Below, piece by piece: positions 28,091-36,454 of a stretch of DNA of 64,000 nucleotides (the stretch's first letter is position 1; every line of letters begins with the position of its first letter). The notes beneath the pieces are model-generated. The model saw nothing but the letters and a program-made list of their open reading frames with translations, did no database searches and was not told where the DNA came from. The position numbers were made by a program, and so were the translations under genes. The stretch comes from JAXGRD01 sp050946655 (GTDB lineage Bacteria; Bacillota; Clostridia; Peptostreptococcales; Anaerovoracaceae), in assembly GCA_050946655.1 (NCBI GenBank), contig JBMNVE010000001.1, forward strand, positions 62,001 through 126,000, written 5' to 3'.

Positions 28091-28642
28091 TCATTTATGT
28101 TTTTTTATCACTTCAAAGGCATGGTTTGCAATATCCTTCCGCATTTGATCTTTGTCCGGAGCATCCATTCCCAACATTATGCTCAAATAATAATCTCCCT
28201 CAATGGCGGTCAACCCAAATGAGTCTAAATAGGCTTCCTCTCCCACCCCTTCAATGATGTCTTCAGGTTCTATCCCATTAAATTCCTTTTCATTATCATA
28301 CAGTTCTCTGGCATTTTTATAGTTGGGATTGGAAAGAAATGCAGTGTGATGAAGAGATATCTGAACGTAACCCACACTTCCCAAATCAAAGAAGGCTATT
28401 TTTTGCCCTACTACCGGATTGTCGGATTTTTTTATTTTTACTACCTCCGCTCCGGTGACTTCTTCAATATATTCCTTGGTCAAAACTTCATCAGGCTCTA
28501 ATGCTTTCCCTGATTTCTTTTCCGCTTTCTCCTCTGTCTTCTTGCCATCTGACTGATCTCCTTCGTCATTGCCCTCTGAGCCGCAAGCGGCTGTTCCAAG
28601 GGCAAGCATCAAAGCCAATAACACGATCCATACTTTTTTCAT
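28091..28642 (-). CDS. Small lipoprotein of unknown function
   Basis: 183 residues. The signal peptide MKKVWIVLLALMLALG ends in the lipobox TAAC (Cys20). A short acidic/Lys linker (DEGDQSDGKKTEEKAEKK) is followed by a globular domain containing EVLTKEYIEEVTGAEV, VGYVQISLHHTAF and GVGEEAYLDSFG, which resembles small periplasmic ligand-binding lipoproteins, but I cannot name the family. The start at 28642 is chosen because AGGAGGAG lies upstream and the signal peptide begins there. Longer in-frame readings are unsupported. Confidence 0.75.
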   Translation of the reverse strand: MKKVWIVLLALMLALGTAACGSEGNDEGDQSDGKKTEEKAEKKSGKALEPDEVLTKEYIEEVTGAEVVKIKKSDNPVVGQKIAFFDLGSVGYVQISLHHTAFLSNPNYKNARELYDNEKEFNGIEPEDIIEGVGEEAYLDSFGLTAIEGDYYLSIMLGMDAPDKDQMRKDIANHAFEVIKKHK

Positions 28643-28782
28643 GGTAACTCTCCTCCTCTTTTTGTGATCTTTTTGGATCAGCAATATCCCATTTCTTATC
28701 AGCTTGAATTTTCAGACTATTATATGTTATTCTAATCCCTCTCCTATGGCTTGTCAACTTGGGCCCTCCCTTTTTGCTAAAC

Positions 28783-28811
28783 TTGTCTCCGCCTTTGCTC
28801 CATGATATAAT
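28783..28811 (+). promoter_or_regulatory. Promoter of hisJ
   Basis: TTGTCT (28783-28788), 17 bases, then a perfect TATAAT (28806-28811), 26 bases before the hisJ ATG. Confidence 0.8.
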
Positions 28812-28837
28812 TGCGTTTCTAAAGAAAGGACAAAGCA

Positions 28838-29632
28838 ATGTACGACTATCATTCACACACTTATTATTCCGACGATGCAGACACCCCAATGGAGGATATG
28901 ATCCGGGCCGCCATTGCAAAGGGCATTGTAGAACTGGCCATTACAGACCACTACGATCCGGACTACCCTGACAATCAAATTCCCTTTGATATCGATTTTG
29001 ACGCCTACACCGCAGAGTTACTGGCATGCCAGGAGAAGTATAAGGACCAAATCAAGATCGTAAAGGGCATCGAAATCGGCATCCAAAAAGGGAGCACCTT
29101 GGACAAGTGCAGAAAAGCCACCAATGGCTTTCCCTATGATTTTATCATCGGATCCTTCCACTGTTTTCAGGGACTGGATCTGTATACCACCGACTACACC
29201 AAGCTGGAAGAAAAGCGGGTTCTCCCCGATTTTTATGAGGAGATGTATCACTGCCTCAGCAGATATACGGATTACGATGTGATTGGTCACTTTAACGTCA
29301 TTGACCGCTATCTTCCCTTTGCCATCGATTATCGCACATCCATGGATATCATCGAGGCCATCCTAAAGATGATTATTTCTCAGGGAAAAGGTCTTGAAAT
29401 CAACACCTCCAGCTACCGGTACAAGATGGGAGACAGGACCACTCCTTCGGCGGATATTCTCTCTCTGTACAAGGATCTGGGAGGTGAAATTCTCACCCTG
29501 GGCTCCGATGCCCATAAAGAAAGGGATATGGGAAGAGATCTGGACAGGGCTCGTGCTCTGGCCATGGATCACGGCTTTAAGTATTTCACCACCTACGAAA
29601 AAAGAGTCGCAACTATGCGACCCTTTGTATAA
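28838..29632 (+). CDS. hisJ: PHP-family histidinol-phosphatase
   Basis: 264 residues of the PHP (polymerase and histidinol phosphatase) family. Metal ligands are HSHTYYSDD at the N-terminus, ITDHYD, GIEIG, GSFHCF, GHFNVID and SDAHKE near the C-terminus. The HisJ branch dephosphorylates histidinol phosphate, giving the substrate of the hisD product encoded convergently next door. The rest of the his operon is absent here. AAAGGA precedes the ATG. Confidence 0.88.
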   Translation: MYDYHSHTYYSDDADTPMEDMIRAAIAKGIVELAITDHYDPDYPDNQIPFDIDFDAYTAELLACQEKYKDQIKIVKGIEIGIQKGSTLDKCRKATNGFPYDFIIGSFHCFQGLDLYTTDYTKLEEKRVLPDFYEEMYHCLSRYTDYDVIGHFNVIDRYLPFAIDYRTSMDIIEAILKMIISQGKGLEINTSSYRYKMGDRTTPSADILSLYKDLGGEILTLGSDAHKERDMGRDLDRARALAMDHGFKYFTTYEKRVATMRPFV

Positions 29633-29642
29633 GATGTAAATC

Positions 29643-30905
29643 TCACTTTTTCATTCTGATCTCGGCGGCTTTGCTGTGGCCTTCCAGCCCCTCACCACGG
29701 GCCAGGCCCGCGACCAAAGGCGCCAGTTTTTTCATGGCATCCTCTGTAAACCTCTGATAGGTACAGGTCTTGAGGAATGTTCCCACCCAAACGCCGCCTG
29801 TGTAGCCTGCAGCTCCCAAGGTAGGCAGGGTGTGGTTGGTCCCGGAAGCATAATCCCCAAAAACTTCGGCAGTGTTTTGGCCGATAAACAGGGAGCCGTA
29901 ATTCCGAAGAGAGGACAGGATACTCTCATCTTCCACATTGATTTCTAAATGCTCGGGAGCATATTCATTGGTATATTCTGCCGCCTCACTGAGACTGTCT
30001 ACCACCAATACTTCTCCGTAATCCTGCCAGGATTGCCTGGCGATACCTGCAGTTGAGAGGCTTTCCAGCTGCTTTTCCACTTCTTCTATTACCACATGCC
30101 CCAGTTCTTCGGAGGTGGTGACCAATATTCCTTTGGCCAGAAAATCATGTTCCGATTGGGCCAGAATGTCCGCAGCGATCCAGTCGGGACGCGCCGCCCC
30201 ATCGGCGATGATCAGCACTTCGCTTGGCCCTGCCACGAAGTCGATACCCACCTTTCCGTAACACTGCCTCTTGGCTTCTGTTACATAGGCATTTCCCGGT
30301 CCAACAATCAGCTTGACCGGGGAGATTTCCTCCGTTCCATAGGCAAAGGCCGCAACGGCATGGGCACCGCCTACACCATACACTTCATCTATCCCCGCCA
30401 CATCCATGGCGACCAAGGTCTTGGGATGGATCTTATCCGTTCCCTTGACCACGGGAGAGCAAGCCGCCACCCTGGACACGCCGGCAACCTTAGCCGGTAT
30501 CCCCAGCATCAAAGCCGTGCTATACAGAGGATAACCGCCTCCGGGCACGTAGCAGAGGCAGGAATCCACCGGGATCACCCGGTGTCCCAGTTCCACCCCC
30601 TCCATGGGAGAAAACCCATCCAGATCCTTCACCGTACCTCGCTGAGCCTCGGCGAAGGCACGAATATTATCCGCAGCCTTGCGAATATCTTCAATGCTCT
30701 CATCATCCACCTGATCATAGGCTTCTCGAATTTCTTCCGGCGAAATCCGAAGGGACTTCCTCCGGCAGCCGTCAAATCGCTCATTGTATTCTAAAAGGGC
30801 ACGATCGCCTTCTGTTATCACCTTTTGGATAATGGTCGAGACCGCCTGCTGTAGCTCCCGCCGGTCCTCCATGGTCCTTTCCTTTGCCTGCTTCAAAACC
30901 TTCAT
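29643..30905 (-). CDS. hisD: Histidinol dehydrogenase
   Basis: Zinc enzyme that oxidises histidinol to histidine in two NAD-dependent steps, 420 residues. Visible signatures are VPGGGYPLYSTALM, GVGGAHAVAAFAYG, the family signature IDFVAGPSEVLIIAD, LAQSEHD and GTNHTLPTLGAAGYTGG. TAAGGAGG precedes the ATG. It stands alone and convergent to hisJ (10 bases between stops). Together they cover the last two activities of histidine synthesis. Confidence 0.96.
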   Translation of the reverse strand: MKVLKQAKERTMEDRRELQQAVSTIIQKVITEGDRALLEYNERFDGCRRKSLRISPEEIREAYDQVDDESIEDIRKAADNIRAFAEAQRGTVKDLDGFSPMEGVELGHRVIPVDSCLCYVPGGGYPLYSTALMLGIPAKVAGVSRVAACSPVVKGTDKIHPKTLVAMDVAGIDEVYGVGGAHAVAAFAYGTEEISPVKLIVGPGNAYVTEAKRQCYGKVGIDFVAGPSEVLIIADGAARPDWIAADILAQSEHDFLAKGILVTTSEELGHVVIEEVEKQLESLSTAGIARQSWQDYGEVLVVDSLSEAAEYTNEYAPEHLEINVEDESILSSLRNYGSLFIGQNTAEVFGDYASGTNHTLPTLGAAGYTGGVWVGTFLKTCTYQRFTEDAMKKLAPLVAGLARGEGLEGHSKAAEIRMKK

Positions 30906-30957
30906 CCGCTTTCCTCCTTACTACCTTACCGGGATATCATACCATTTTTTTTGTGGG

Positions 30958-30987
30958 AAGAAAACAGGGAGTCACTGGGACTCCCCT
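30958..30987 (-). terminator. Terminator of the dapA-dapB-lysA operon
   Basis: Minus-strand stem GGGAGTC/GACTCCC (30967-30985), followed by TGTTTTCTT. It starts 6 bases after the lysA stop. Confidence 0.75.
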
Positions 30988-30992
30988 GATTT

Positions 30993-32258
30993 TCAAAGAA
31001 CTTCTCTCCTGATGAGCTCCCGATAGGACTGTCTTTTGACCACTAAGCGGCTATCTCCGCCTTTTGTCATGACCACCGGAAGGCCGGGAATCTTATTGTA
31101 ATTGCTGGACATGGACCAACAGTAGGCCCCGGTGGAGAAGATGGCCAGCAGGTCTCCCCTCTCCGGCCGTTTCATCATCACATCCCTCAGAAGGATATCC
31201 CCCGATTCACAGCACTTGCCGCATACAGTTGTCTTTTCTTGGGCCTTCCCCGAAGATGTCCAAGCCTCATATTGGGCATCGTATAATGCAGGGCGGATAT
31301 TGTCCGTCATGCCCCCGTCCACAGATACGTACCTGCGTACCCCGGGAATTTCCTTGGTACTCCCAACGGTATATAGGGTGACGCCTGCCTCCCCCACGAT
31401 GCTCCTGCCCGGCTCCGTAACAACAGCAGGACGAGTTTTTCCTTTCTTTCGGTATTCCTCCTCTATTCGCTCCATAATGGGGTCCAGGAAATACCCATAC
31501 GGCTTCACCTGGTCTTCCCGGGTGTACCGGATGCCAAAGCCGCCACCCACATTGATTTCCTTGGTTTGGAACCCGTACTTTTCTTCCAGGCGTTCTACGG
31601 TCTTCAGCAACACCTCCAGGGCTAGAAGGTAAGATTCGTTATCATGGAGCTGAGACCCCACATGGAAGTGGAAGCCAAGGAGATCCAGATGAGGATGGCC
31701 CTGTATCCTTTCAAAGACCCCATCTACTTGGTCCATGGGGATGCCGAACTTGGAATCCAGGCTTCCGGTAGTGATGAAGCGGTGGGTATGGCTGTCCACA
31801 CCGGGAGTGATCCGCATGAGCACCTTGATTTTTTTATTTTTTTCACTGCAAATTTGCTGAATCAATTCCGGCTCATCTGTGCCGTCTATGATGATTCTAC
31901 CCACCCCGTAGTCAATGGCCATCTCCAGTTCTTCTCGAGATTTGTTGTTGCCGTTAAACTCGATTTTTTCCGGTGGGAATTGGGCACAAATCGCTGTATA
32001 CAGTTCTCCGCCGGAAACCACATCCAAGCAGAGCCCTTGCTCCTGGATGAACCTACACATAGCCAGTGGCAAAAAGGCCTTTCCCGCATAGGCGGCCCGG
32101 ACATTTTCATATTTGTCCAGAAAGCTATCCCGAAGCTGCTTGACTTTCTTTTCCATGTGTTCCTGGCTGATGATCATCAAAGGAGTGCCGTACTCCCTTG
32201 CCAGTTCCCGGGCATCACAACCGTCTATGGCCAGTCTTCCGTTTTTTGTCTCTATCAC
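30993..32258 (-). CDS. lysA: Diaminopimelate decarboxylase
   Basis: PLP enzyme making lysine from meso-diaminopimelate, 421 residues. The PLP lysine lies in VRAAYAGKAFLP. It also shows GFHFHVGSQL, EINVGGGFGIRYT, the CGKCCESGD active-site Cys and SNYNKIPGLPVV near the end. The start is a GTG at 32258 with AAGGAG upstream, and it follows the dapB stop almost directly. It is the last gene of the lysine-riboswitch operon. Confidence 0.96.
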   Translation of the reverse strand: MIETKNGRLAIDGCDARELAREYGTPLMIISQEHMEKKVKQLRDSFLDKYENVRAAYAGKAFLPLAMCRFIQEQGLCLDVVSGGELYTAICAQFPPEKIEFNGNNKSREELEMAIDYGVGRIIIDGTDEPELIQQICSEKNKKIKVLMRITPGVDSHTHRFITTGSLDSKFGIPMDQVDGVFERIQGHPHLDLLGFHFHVGSQLHDNESYLLALEVLLKTVERLEEKYGFQTKEINVGGGFGIRYTREDQVKPYGYFLDPIMERIEEEYRKKGKTRPAVVTEPGRSIVGEAGVTLYTVGSTKEIPGVRRYVSVDGGMTDNIRPALYDAQYEAWTSSGKAQEKTTVCGKCCESGDILLRDVMMKRPERGDLLAIFSTGAYCWSMSSNYNKIPGLPVVMTKGGDSRLVVKRQSYRELIRREVL

Positions 32259-32259
32259 C

Positions 32260-33027
32260 CTACTCTCCTTGTCCTTTGCTGCTCAACATGTCTTCCATGG
32301 AATACAGACCCCGGGGCATGTTTGCAAGGTACCGGGCCGCCCGCAGCGCCCCTCTTGCAAAGACTTCCCTGGAAAGTGCCGTATGCTTCAGTTCTATGAT
32401 TTCATCCGGCCCGGCAAAGAGCACTGTATGCTCTCCCGCAATGGTGCCGCCTCTGACGGCATGGATCCCCATCTGGGACAGGAGACACTCATCATCCTTG
32501 CCGTGGCGACCGAAGAGCAATTCCTTTTCTTCCTCAAGGGAGCCGTTGACCGCATCTGCCAGAAGCAAAGCAGTACCGCTGGGCGAATCCTTTTTCATGG
32601 CGTGATGCTTTTCTATGATCTCCATGTGGAAATCCTTTTCCAAAGTGGGGGCAATCCCCTTAATGACTTTGGCGAGAAGGTTGATGCCGATAGACATGTT
32701 GGCTGAGTGAAAGACGGGGATGCTCTGGGATGCCTCCCTGATCGCCCTCTTCTCTTCTTCTCCAAGCCCCGTAGTAGCAATGACAACGGGGATCCCTTTC
32801 TCTACGCAGCCTTGAAGCAATTCTCTCACTGCGCCGTAGTGGGAAAAGTCGATGACCACATCCCCTGCCACTTCCGAAGCAGCTGCTGTATGAAACACGG
32901 GATAGCCGCATCCGGAGCATGCTCCCACATCTACCCCGGCAGACACCCTTGTATCTGCTGTCTCTCCTATGATTTGAGAGAGAACCTGTCCCATTCGGCC
33001 GCCACATCCATGCAATATGATATCCAT
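32260..33027 (-). CDS. dapB: 4-hydroxy-tetrahydrodipicolinate reductase
   Basis: 255 residues. The N-terminal Rossmann motif is GCGGRMGQVL. DFSHYGAV is followed by the ATTGLGEE loop, the catalytic EIIEKHHAMKKDSPSGTAL and GIHAVRGGTIAGEHTV. It reduces the DapA product in the lysine/diaminopimelate pathway. It lies 9 bases after dapA. Confidence 0.96.
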   Translation of the reverse strand: MDIILHGCGGRMGQVLSQIIGETADTRVSAGVDVGACSGCGYPVFHTAAASEVAGDVVIDFSHYGAVRELLQGCVEKGIPVVIATTGLGEEEKRAIREASQSIPVFHSANMSIGINLLAKVIKGIAPTLEKDFHMEIIEKHHAMKKDSPSGTALLLADAVNGSLEEEKELLFGRHGKDDECLLSQMGIHAVRGGTIAGEHTVLFAGPDEIIELKHTALSREVFARGALRAARYLANMPRGLYSMEDMLSSKGQGE

Positions 33028-33036
33028 TTATCCCCC

Positions 33037-33918
33037 CTATATCAGTCCGTATGCGGACATTTCTCCTCTGATCCTGTCGGTTACAGCCTCACTGGGCGGA
33101 CAAAGAGGTAAACGATATTCCAGCTCCATCTTTCCCATCATGTGCATGGCTGCTTTAACGGGGATGGGGTTCACATCGGCGAACAAACTATCGATGAGGG
33201 GCTTCATAGAGAGCTGGAGTTCCCTGGCTCTATCCCAGTTTCCGGAAAGGGCTGCTGCGGACATTTCTACCGAGTCAGCCGGTGCCACGTTGGCCAGGAC
33301 AGAAATGTATCCTACGCCCCCAAGGGACATGAGGGGCACCACCATATCATCGTTGCCCGAGTATACGGCGAAATCCTCCGGAACAAGCCTGCAAATTTCA
33401 GCCACTTGGGTGATAGATCCGCTGGCCTCCTTGATGCCCACAATGTTGGGGTGTTCCGCAAGAACCGCTACCGTTTCCGGTGCTATGTTCACTCCCGTCC
33501 TTCCGGGGACAGAGTACAACAGGCAAGGGATGTCCACCGCATCTGCCGTTGCCGTGTAATGTTCTATGAGGCCCTGCTGTGAGCATTTGTTGTAATAAGG
33601 AGTGACCAGCAAAAGACCGTCTACTCCCGTTTCCTCTATCCGCCTTGCCAAATTGATCCCATGCCTGGTGTCGTTGCTGCCGGCACCGCCGATGACGGGC
33701 ACTCTGCCTGCTGTTGCTTCCACGCAGAATCGGATCGCCTCAACATGCTCATCGTCATCCAGAGTAGATGCTTCACCGGTCGTCCCGCAGACAATGATGG
33801 CATCGATGCCTTCGTCGATCTGCCAATCGATGATCTGTGCAAACCTTTCCTCATCCACTCTTCCGTCCGCCATGAATGGAGTTACGATCGCCACTCCACA
33901 TCCTGTAAAAATCGCCAT
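33037..33918 (-). CDS. dapA: 4-hydroxy-tetrahydrodipicolinate synthase
   Basis: Schiff-base aldolase condensing pyruvate with aspartate semialdehyde, 293 residues. It shows GCGVAIVTPF, CGTTGEASTL, LLVTPYYNKCSQQGL (catalytic Tyr), SVPGRTGVN, the Schiff-base lysine in NIVGIKEASGS and SGNDDMVVPL. The ATG at 33918 has AGGAGG seven bases upstream. It is the first gene after the lysine riboswitch. Confidence 0.96.
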   Translation of the reverse strand: MAIFTGCGVAIVTPFMADGRVDEERFAQIIDWQIDEGIDAIIVCGTTGEASTLDDDEHVEAIRFCVEATAGRVPVIGGAGSNDTRHGINLARRIEETGVDGLLLVTPYYNKCSQQGLIEHYTATADAVDIPCLLYSVPGRTGVNIAPETVAVLAEHPNIVGIKEASGSITQVAEICRLVPEDFAVYSGNDDMVVPLMSLGGVGYISVLANVAPADSVEMSAAALSGNWDRARELQLSMKPLIDSLFADVNPIPVKAAMHMMGKMELEYRLPLCPPSEAVTDRIRGEMSAYGLI

Positions 33919-33963
33919 TTGTTTTTCCTCCTGTTTTCTTTTCCTACTACTTCCTATGGCTAT

Positions 33964-34182
33964 AAAAAAAGTTGCATCGCCCATTGATGCAACCGAAAAA
34001 CTTTACAGTAGTGTTGTCATCAATAGCTCCTCTGCCACTATAGCGGCAGGAGTCTGAAGCGTATTTCGCTCCATCCCAGAAAACGCACCGTACCCGGTTT
34101 GTCCTTCGGCGATATCTCCTTTCCCCGGTTTCATCGGCCGTCGCCTCCCCCGGGTACTCTTATCTATCGCACCTCTATCAAC
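33964..34182 (-). promoter_or_regulatory. Lysine riboswitch (L box) with terminator
   Basis: Minus-strand leader of dapA-dapB-lysA. The aptamer (34182-34019) contains conserved L-box segments AGAGGTGCG, AAGAGTA, GATGAAACCGGGGAAAGGAG and TCGCCGAAGG, closed by P1 (GTTGATAG with CTATTGAT). A terminator hairpin, GTTGCATC/GATGCAAC (33993-33971), ends in seven T's. The P1 3' strand and following bases (34024-34013) can instead pair with the terminator 5' arm (33993-33983) over 11 bp with one bulge, forming an antiterminator. Lysine binding should therefore stop transcription. Confidence 0.95.
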
Positions 34183-34194
34183 TTTATGTTTTTC

Positions 34195-34223
34195 ATTGTA
34201 TTTAATGTTTTGTGATTTGTCAA
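34195..34223 (-). promoter_or_regulatory. Promoter of the lysine-riboswitch operon
   Basis: Minus strand: perfect TTGACA (34223-34218), 17 bases, TACAAT (34200-34195). The expected transcript starts near 34188, just before the aptamer P1 stem. Confidence 0.9.
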
Positions 34224-34277
34224 CAACAATCACAAAGTTTTTTTATTTTTTTTGTATTTAATCACAAATTCCTTCGT

Positions 34278-35291
34278 TCACTGGAGAGAAAAGAAGTATT
34301 TCATGGTTCGTATCAACTGATTTACATAGCTCATTTCATTGTCATACCATGCAACTACCCTTACTTCATAGATCTTTGTTCCGCATCGCTGAGCCAGTGT
34401 CTGAGTGGCATCAAAAAGGGAGCCATAGCTCATGCCGATGGTGTCGGAAGACACCAATTCTTCCTCCGTGTATCCGAAGGACTCATTGGCTGCCGCTTTC
34501 ATTGCCGCATTGATCCCTTCTACGGAAACAGTTTCTGTATTGTCCTTCAAGGTGGCATCCAATATAGTGATCGACCCGGAGGGTACCGGAACTCTCTGGG
34601 CTGAACCGATGAGTTTTCCGTGAAGTTCCGGAATCACCAGGCCGATAGCCTTTGCCGCTCCCGTACTGTTGGGGACGATGTTGATGGCTCCCGCCCTTGC
34701 CCTTCTGAAATCGTTCTTTCGATGAGGACCGTCAAGAATCATTTGATCACCGGTATATGCGTGGATGGTCGTCATAAATCCCGTTCGAAGCTCCCGATAT
34801 TCATTGAGGACCTTCGCCATAGGTGCCAGGCAGTTGGTGGTGCAGGACGCTCCGGAGATGACCACATCGTCCTTTGATAAGGTGTGGTGGTTTACACCGT
34901 ATACGATGGTCTTGATATCATTTCCCGCCGGTGCAGATATAATGACTTTTTTTGCCCCGGAATCGATGTGGGCCATGCTCTTTTCCTTTGACGCAAAGAA
35001 GCCGGTGCACTCAAGGACAATGTCCACATCCAGGTCTCCCCAGGGAAGATTCGCCGGATCCGGCTCTTTGAAAATCGGGATCTTCTTCCCGTCAACGATG
35101 ATGGAATCCTCATCGCTCTCCACCCGGTGGCCGCTGAAAGGCCCCTGGACCGAGTCATACTTGAGAAGGTGGGCCAGCATCTCCGGCTGAGCAAGATCAT
35201 TGATGGCAACCACTTCTACGTTTTTATCTTCAAACACCTTTCGGAAGGTCAACCTTCCTATCCTACCAAATCCATTGATCGCAACTTTCAT
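34278..35291 (-). CDS. gap: Glyceraldehyde-3-phosphate dehydrogenase
   Basis: Glycolytic enzyme, 337 residues. It has NGFGRIGRL, the catalytic SGASCTTNCLAP, NIVPNSTGAAKA and WYDNEMSY. The start of the second beta strand reads VEVVAINDLAQ, which fits NAD rather than NADP preference by family rule. It stands alone, without pgk, tpi or cggR next to it. AAGGAGAG lies before the ATG. A TATAAT at about 35377 on the minus strand lacks a convincing -35. Confidence 0.96.
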   Translation of the reverse strand: MKVAINGFGRIGRLTFRKVFEDKNVEVVAINDLAQPEMLAHLLKYDSVQGPFSGHRVESDEDSIIVDGKKIPIFKEPDPANLPWGDLDVDIVLECTGFFASKEKSMAHIDSGAKKVIISAPAGNDIKTIVYGVNHHTLSKDDVVISGASCTTNCLAPMAKVLNEYRELRTGFMTTIHAYTGDQMILDGPHRKNDFRRARAGAINIVPNSTGAAKAIGLVIPELHGKLIGSAQRVPVPSGSITILDATLKDNTETVSVEGINAAMKAAANESFGYTEEELVSSDTIGMSYGSLFDATQTLAQRCGTKIYEVRVVAWYDNEMSYVNQLIRTMKYFFSLQ

Positions 35292-35549
35292 CCTTCTCTC
35301 TCCTTTTCATTTCCCATAGGCCGGCATGGCCCTCCCGGCAATAACGGTATGCCCCAAGTCACAGGCCTTTCCTCATTATACATGAGCGATATTTTCATAC
35401 ATCATAACAAAAATGGCAAAAGATATCAAAGTTTAGAACGCTGACCAGGGTGTCAGGTTTTTGTAGGGGACTAAACCGCAGAACAACCTTTCCGCGAGCC
35501 CGTTGACCTTTGTATTCGGTCAAAGTATTTGCCACCAGTTATACAAGTT

Positions 35550-36077
35550 TCATCTGACGACTTGCCGTCCTTTCTTTGTCCTGATGAACGTCAGCTGATC
35601 CAAGTCCCCGTTGAAATTGTCTGTATAGTCCCTGATCAGGGTGGCCTTAAACTTTCCCCGCCAATATTTACATTCATATTTCAAAAGAGCATCTTTGTGG
35701 TACCCTTTACTACTTGCTTTAACGCGTTCCGTATCTTTATGGATCCACATGATTGGATCATGCTCCCTGAAGGTCACTCGGACAGGGACGGTTTCTCCAT
35801 TCAGGACAATTTCTCCCAATGGCTTATCATAATCCTCACGACCTTCATATACTGTTGTTTTGTCTATCATCGTAAAAGAAATACTCCCTTCGGTACTTTC
35901 CCATTGCTCTTCACTGTACCGTGCCGGTGCATTCCTAAGGTTAGGGTAGAAGAAAAGGAAAAGCAAATATAGCATTAATGCAAGCACAAAACAGCCTATT
36001 AACACAAGAAAAACCTTCTCCTCGGTATAAAGTTTTATTTTTTTCCCAGTGTTCTTCTGTAATAAATGCGATCCCAT
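35550..36077 (-). CDS. Unknown membrane-anchored protein
   Basis: 175 residues, no family recognised. A short basic N-terminus is followed by one strong TM helix (about 23-45, VFLVLIGCFVLALMLYLLFLFF). An extracytoplasmic or cytoplasmic domain of about 125 residues then shows beta-type patterning (GSISFTMIDKTTVYEG, GEIVLNGETVPVRVTF, FKATLIRDYTDNF). GGGGGAGG lies 7 bases before the ATG, supporting translation. It lies alone between gap and tRNA-Pro. Confidence 0.65.
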   Translation of the reverse strand: MGSHLLQKNTGKKIKLYTEEKVFLVLIGCFVLALMLYLLFLFFYPNLRNAPARYSEEQWESTEGSISFTMIDKTTVYEGREDYDKPLGEIVLNGETVPVRVTFREHDPIMWIHKDTERVKASSKGYHKDALLKYECKYWRGKFKATLIRDYTDNFNGDLDQLTFIRTKKGRQVVR

Positions 36078-36266
36078 GGAATATCCTCCCCCGATTGAAT
36101 TTCTTCTCCTTCATCAATACTAACATATCTAGGTGCTCTATGTTTTTTTATTTCTCTTTTTCTCTATAAGCATTTTACGGTTTGAGCACCGGCCACTGAC
36201 AAAGGTGTCGGTAGAAAAATATCACGGATATGTGATTTTTCGGGTAGAAATATCCATAATTCATGA

Positions 36267-36272
36267 TATAAT
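36267..36272 (+). promoter_or_regulatory. -10 box upstream of tRNA-Pro
   Basis: A perfect TATAAT ends 15 bases before the tRNA 5' end. The -35 is weak (GTAGAA at 17-base spacing), so only the -10 is reported. Confidence 0.5.
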
Positions 36273-36287
36273 GTTATTCGTTGGTTT

Positions 36288-36364
36288 CGGGACGTGGCGC
36301 AGCTTGGTAGCGCGATTGCTTCGGGAGTAATAGGCCGCAGGTTCGAATCCTGTCGTCCCGACCA
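36288..36364 (+). tRNA. tRNA-Pro (anticodon CGG)
   Basis: The acceptor stem CGGGACG/CGTCCCG is followed by ACCA. The anticodon arm ATTGC-TTCGGGA-GTAAT gives anticodon CGG (codon CCG). The D arm is GCGCAGCTTGGTAGCGC and the T arm is GCAGGTTCGAATCCTGT. Confidence 0.96.
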
Positions 36365-36386
36365 TAGTATTACGCTTTAGGCGTTG

Positions 36387-36430
36387 AAAAGTCTACATTC
36401 CTTGTCTTTTCAGTGGAATGTAGACTTTTT
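36387..36430. terminator. Bidirectional terminator between tRNA-Pro and the radical SAM gene
   Basis: A 15-bp perfect stem, AAAAGTCTACATTCC with GGAATGTAGACTTTT, has a 13-base loop and T-runs on both strands. It can end tRNA-Pro (plus) and the radical SAM transcript (minus, stop at 36455). Confidence 0.9.
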
Positions 36431-36454
36431 CATTGTGGCAAATTAGTTTTAGGG

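Noticed and set aside
28719..28757. TTGACA and TATAAT on the minus strand upstream of the small lipoprotein
   Set aside because: The two hexamers are 27 bases apart, too far for one promoter. The TATAAT alone may be used but is not supported.
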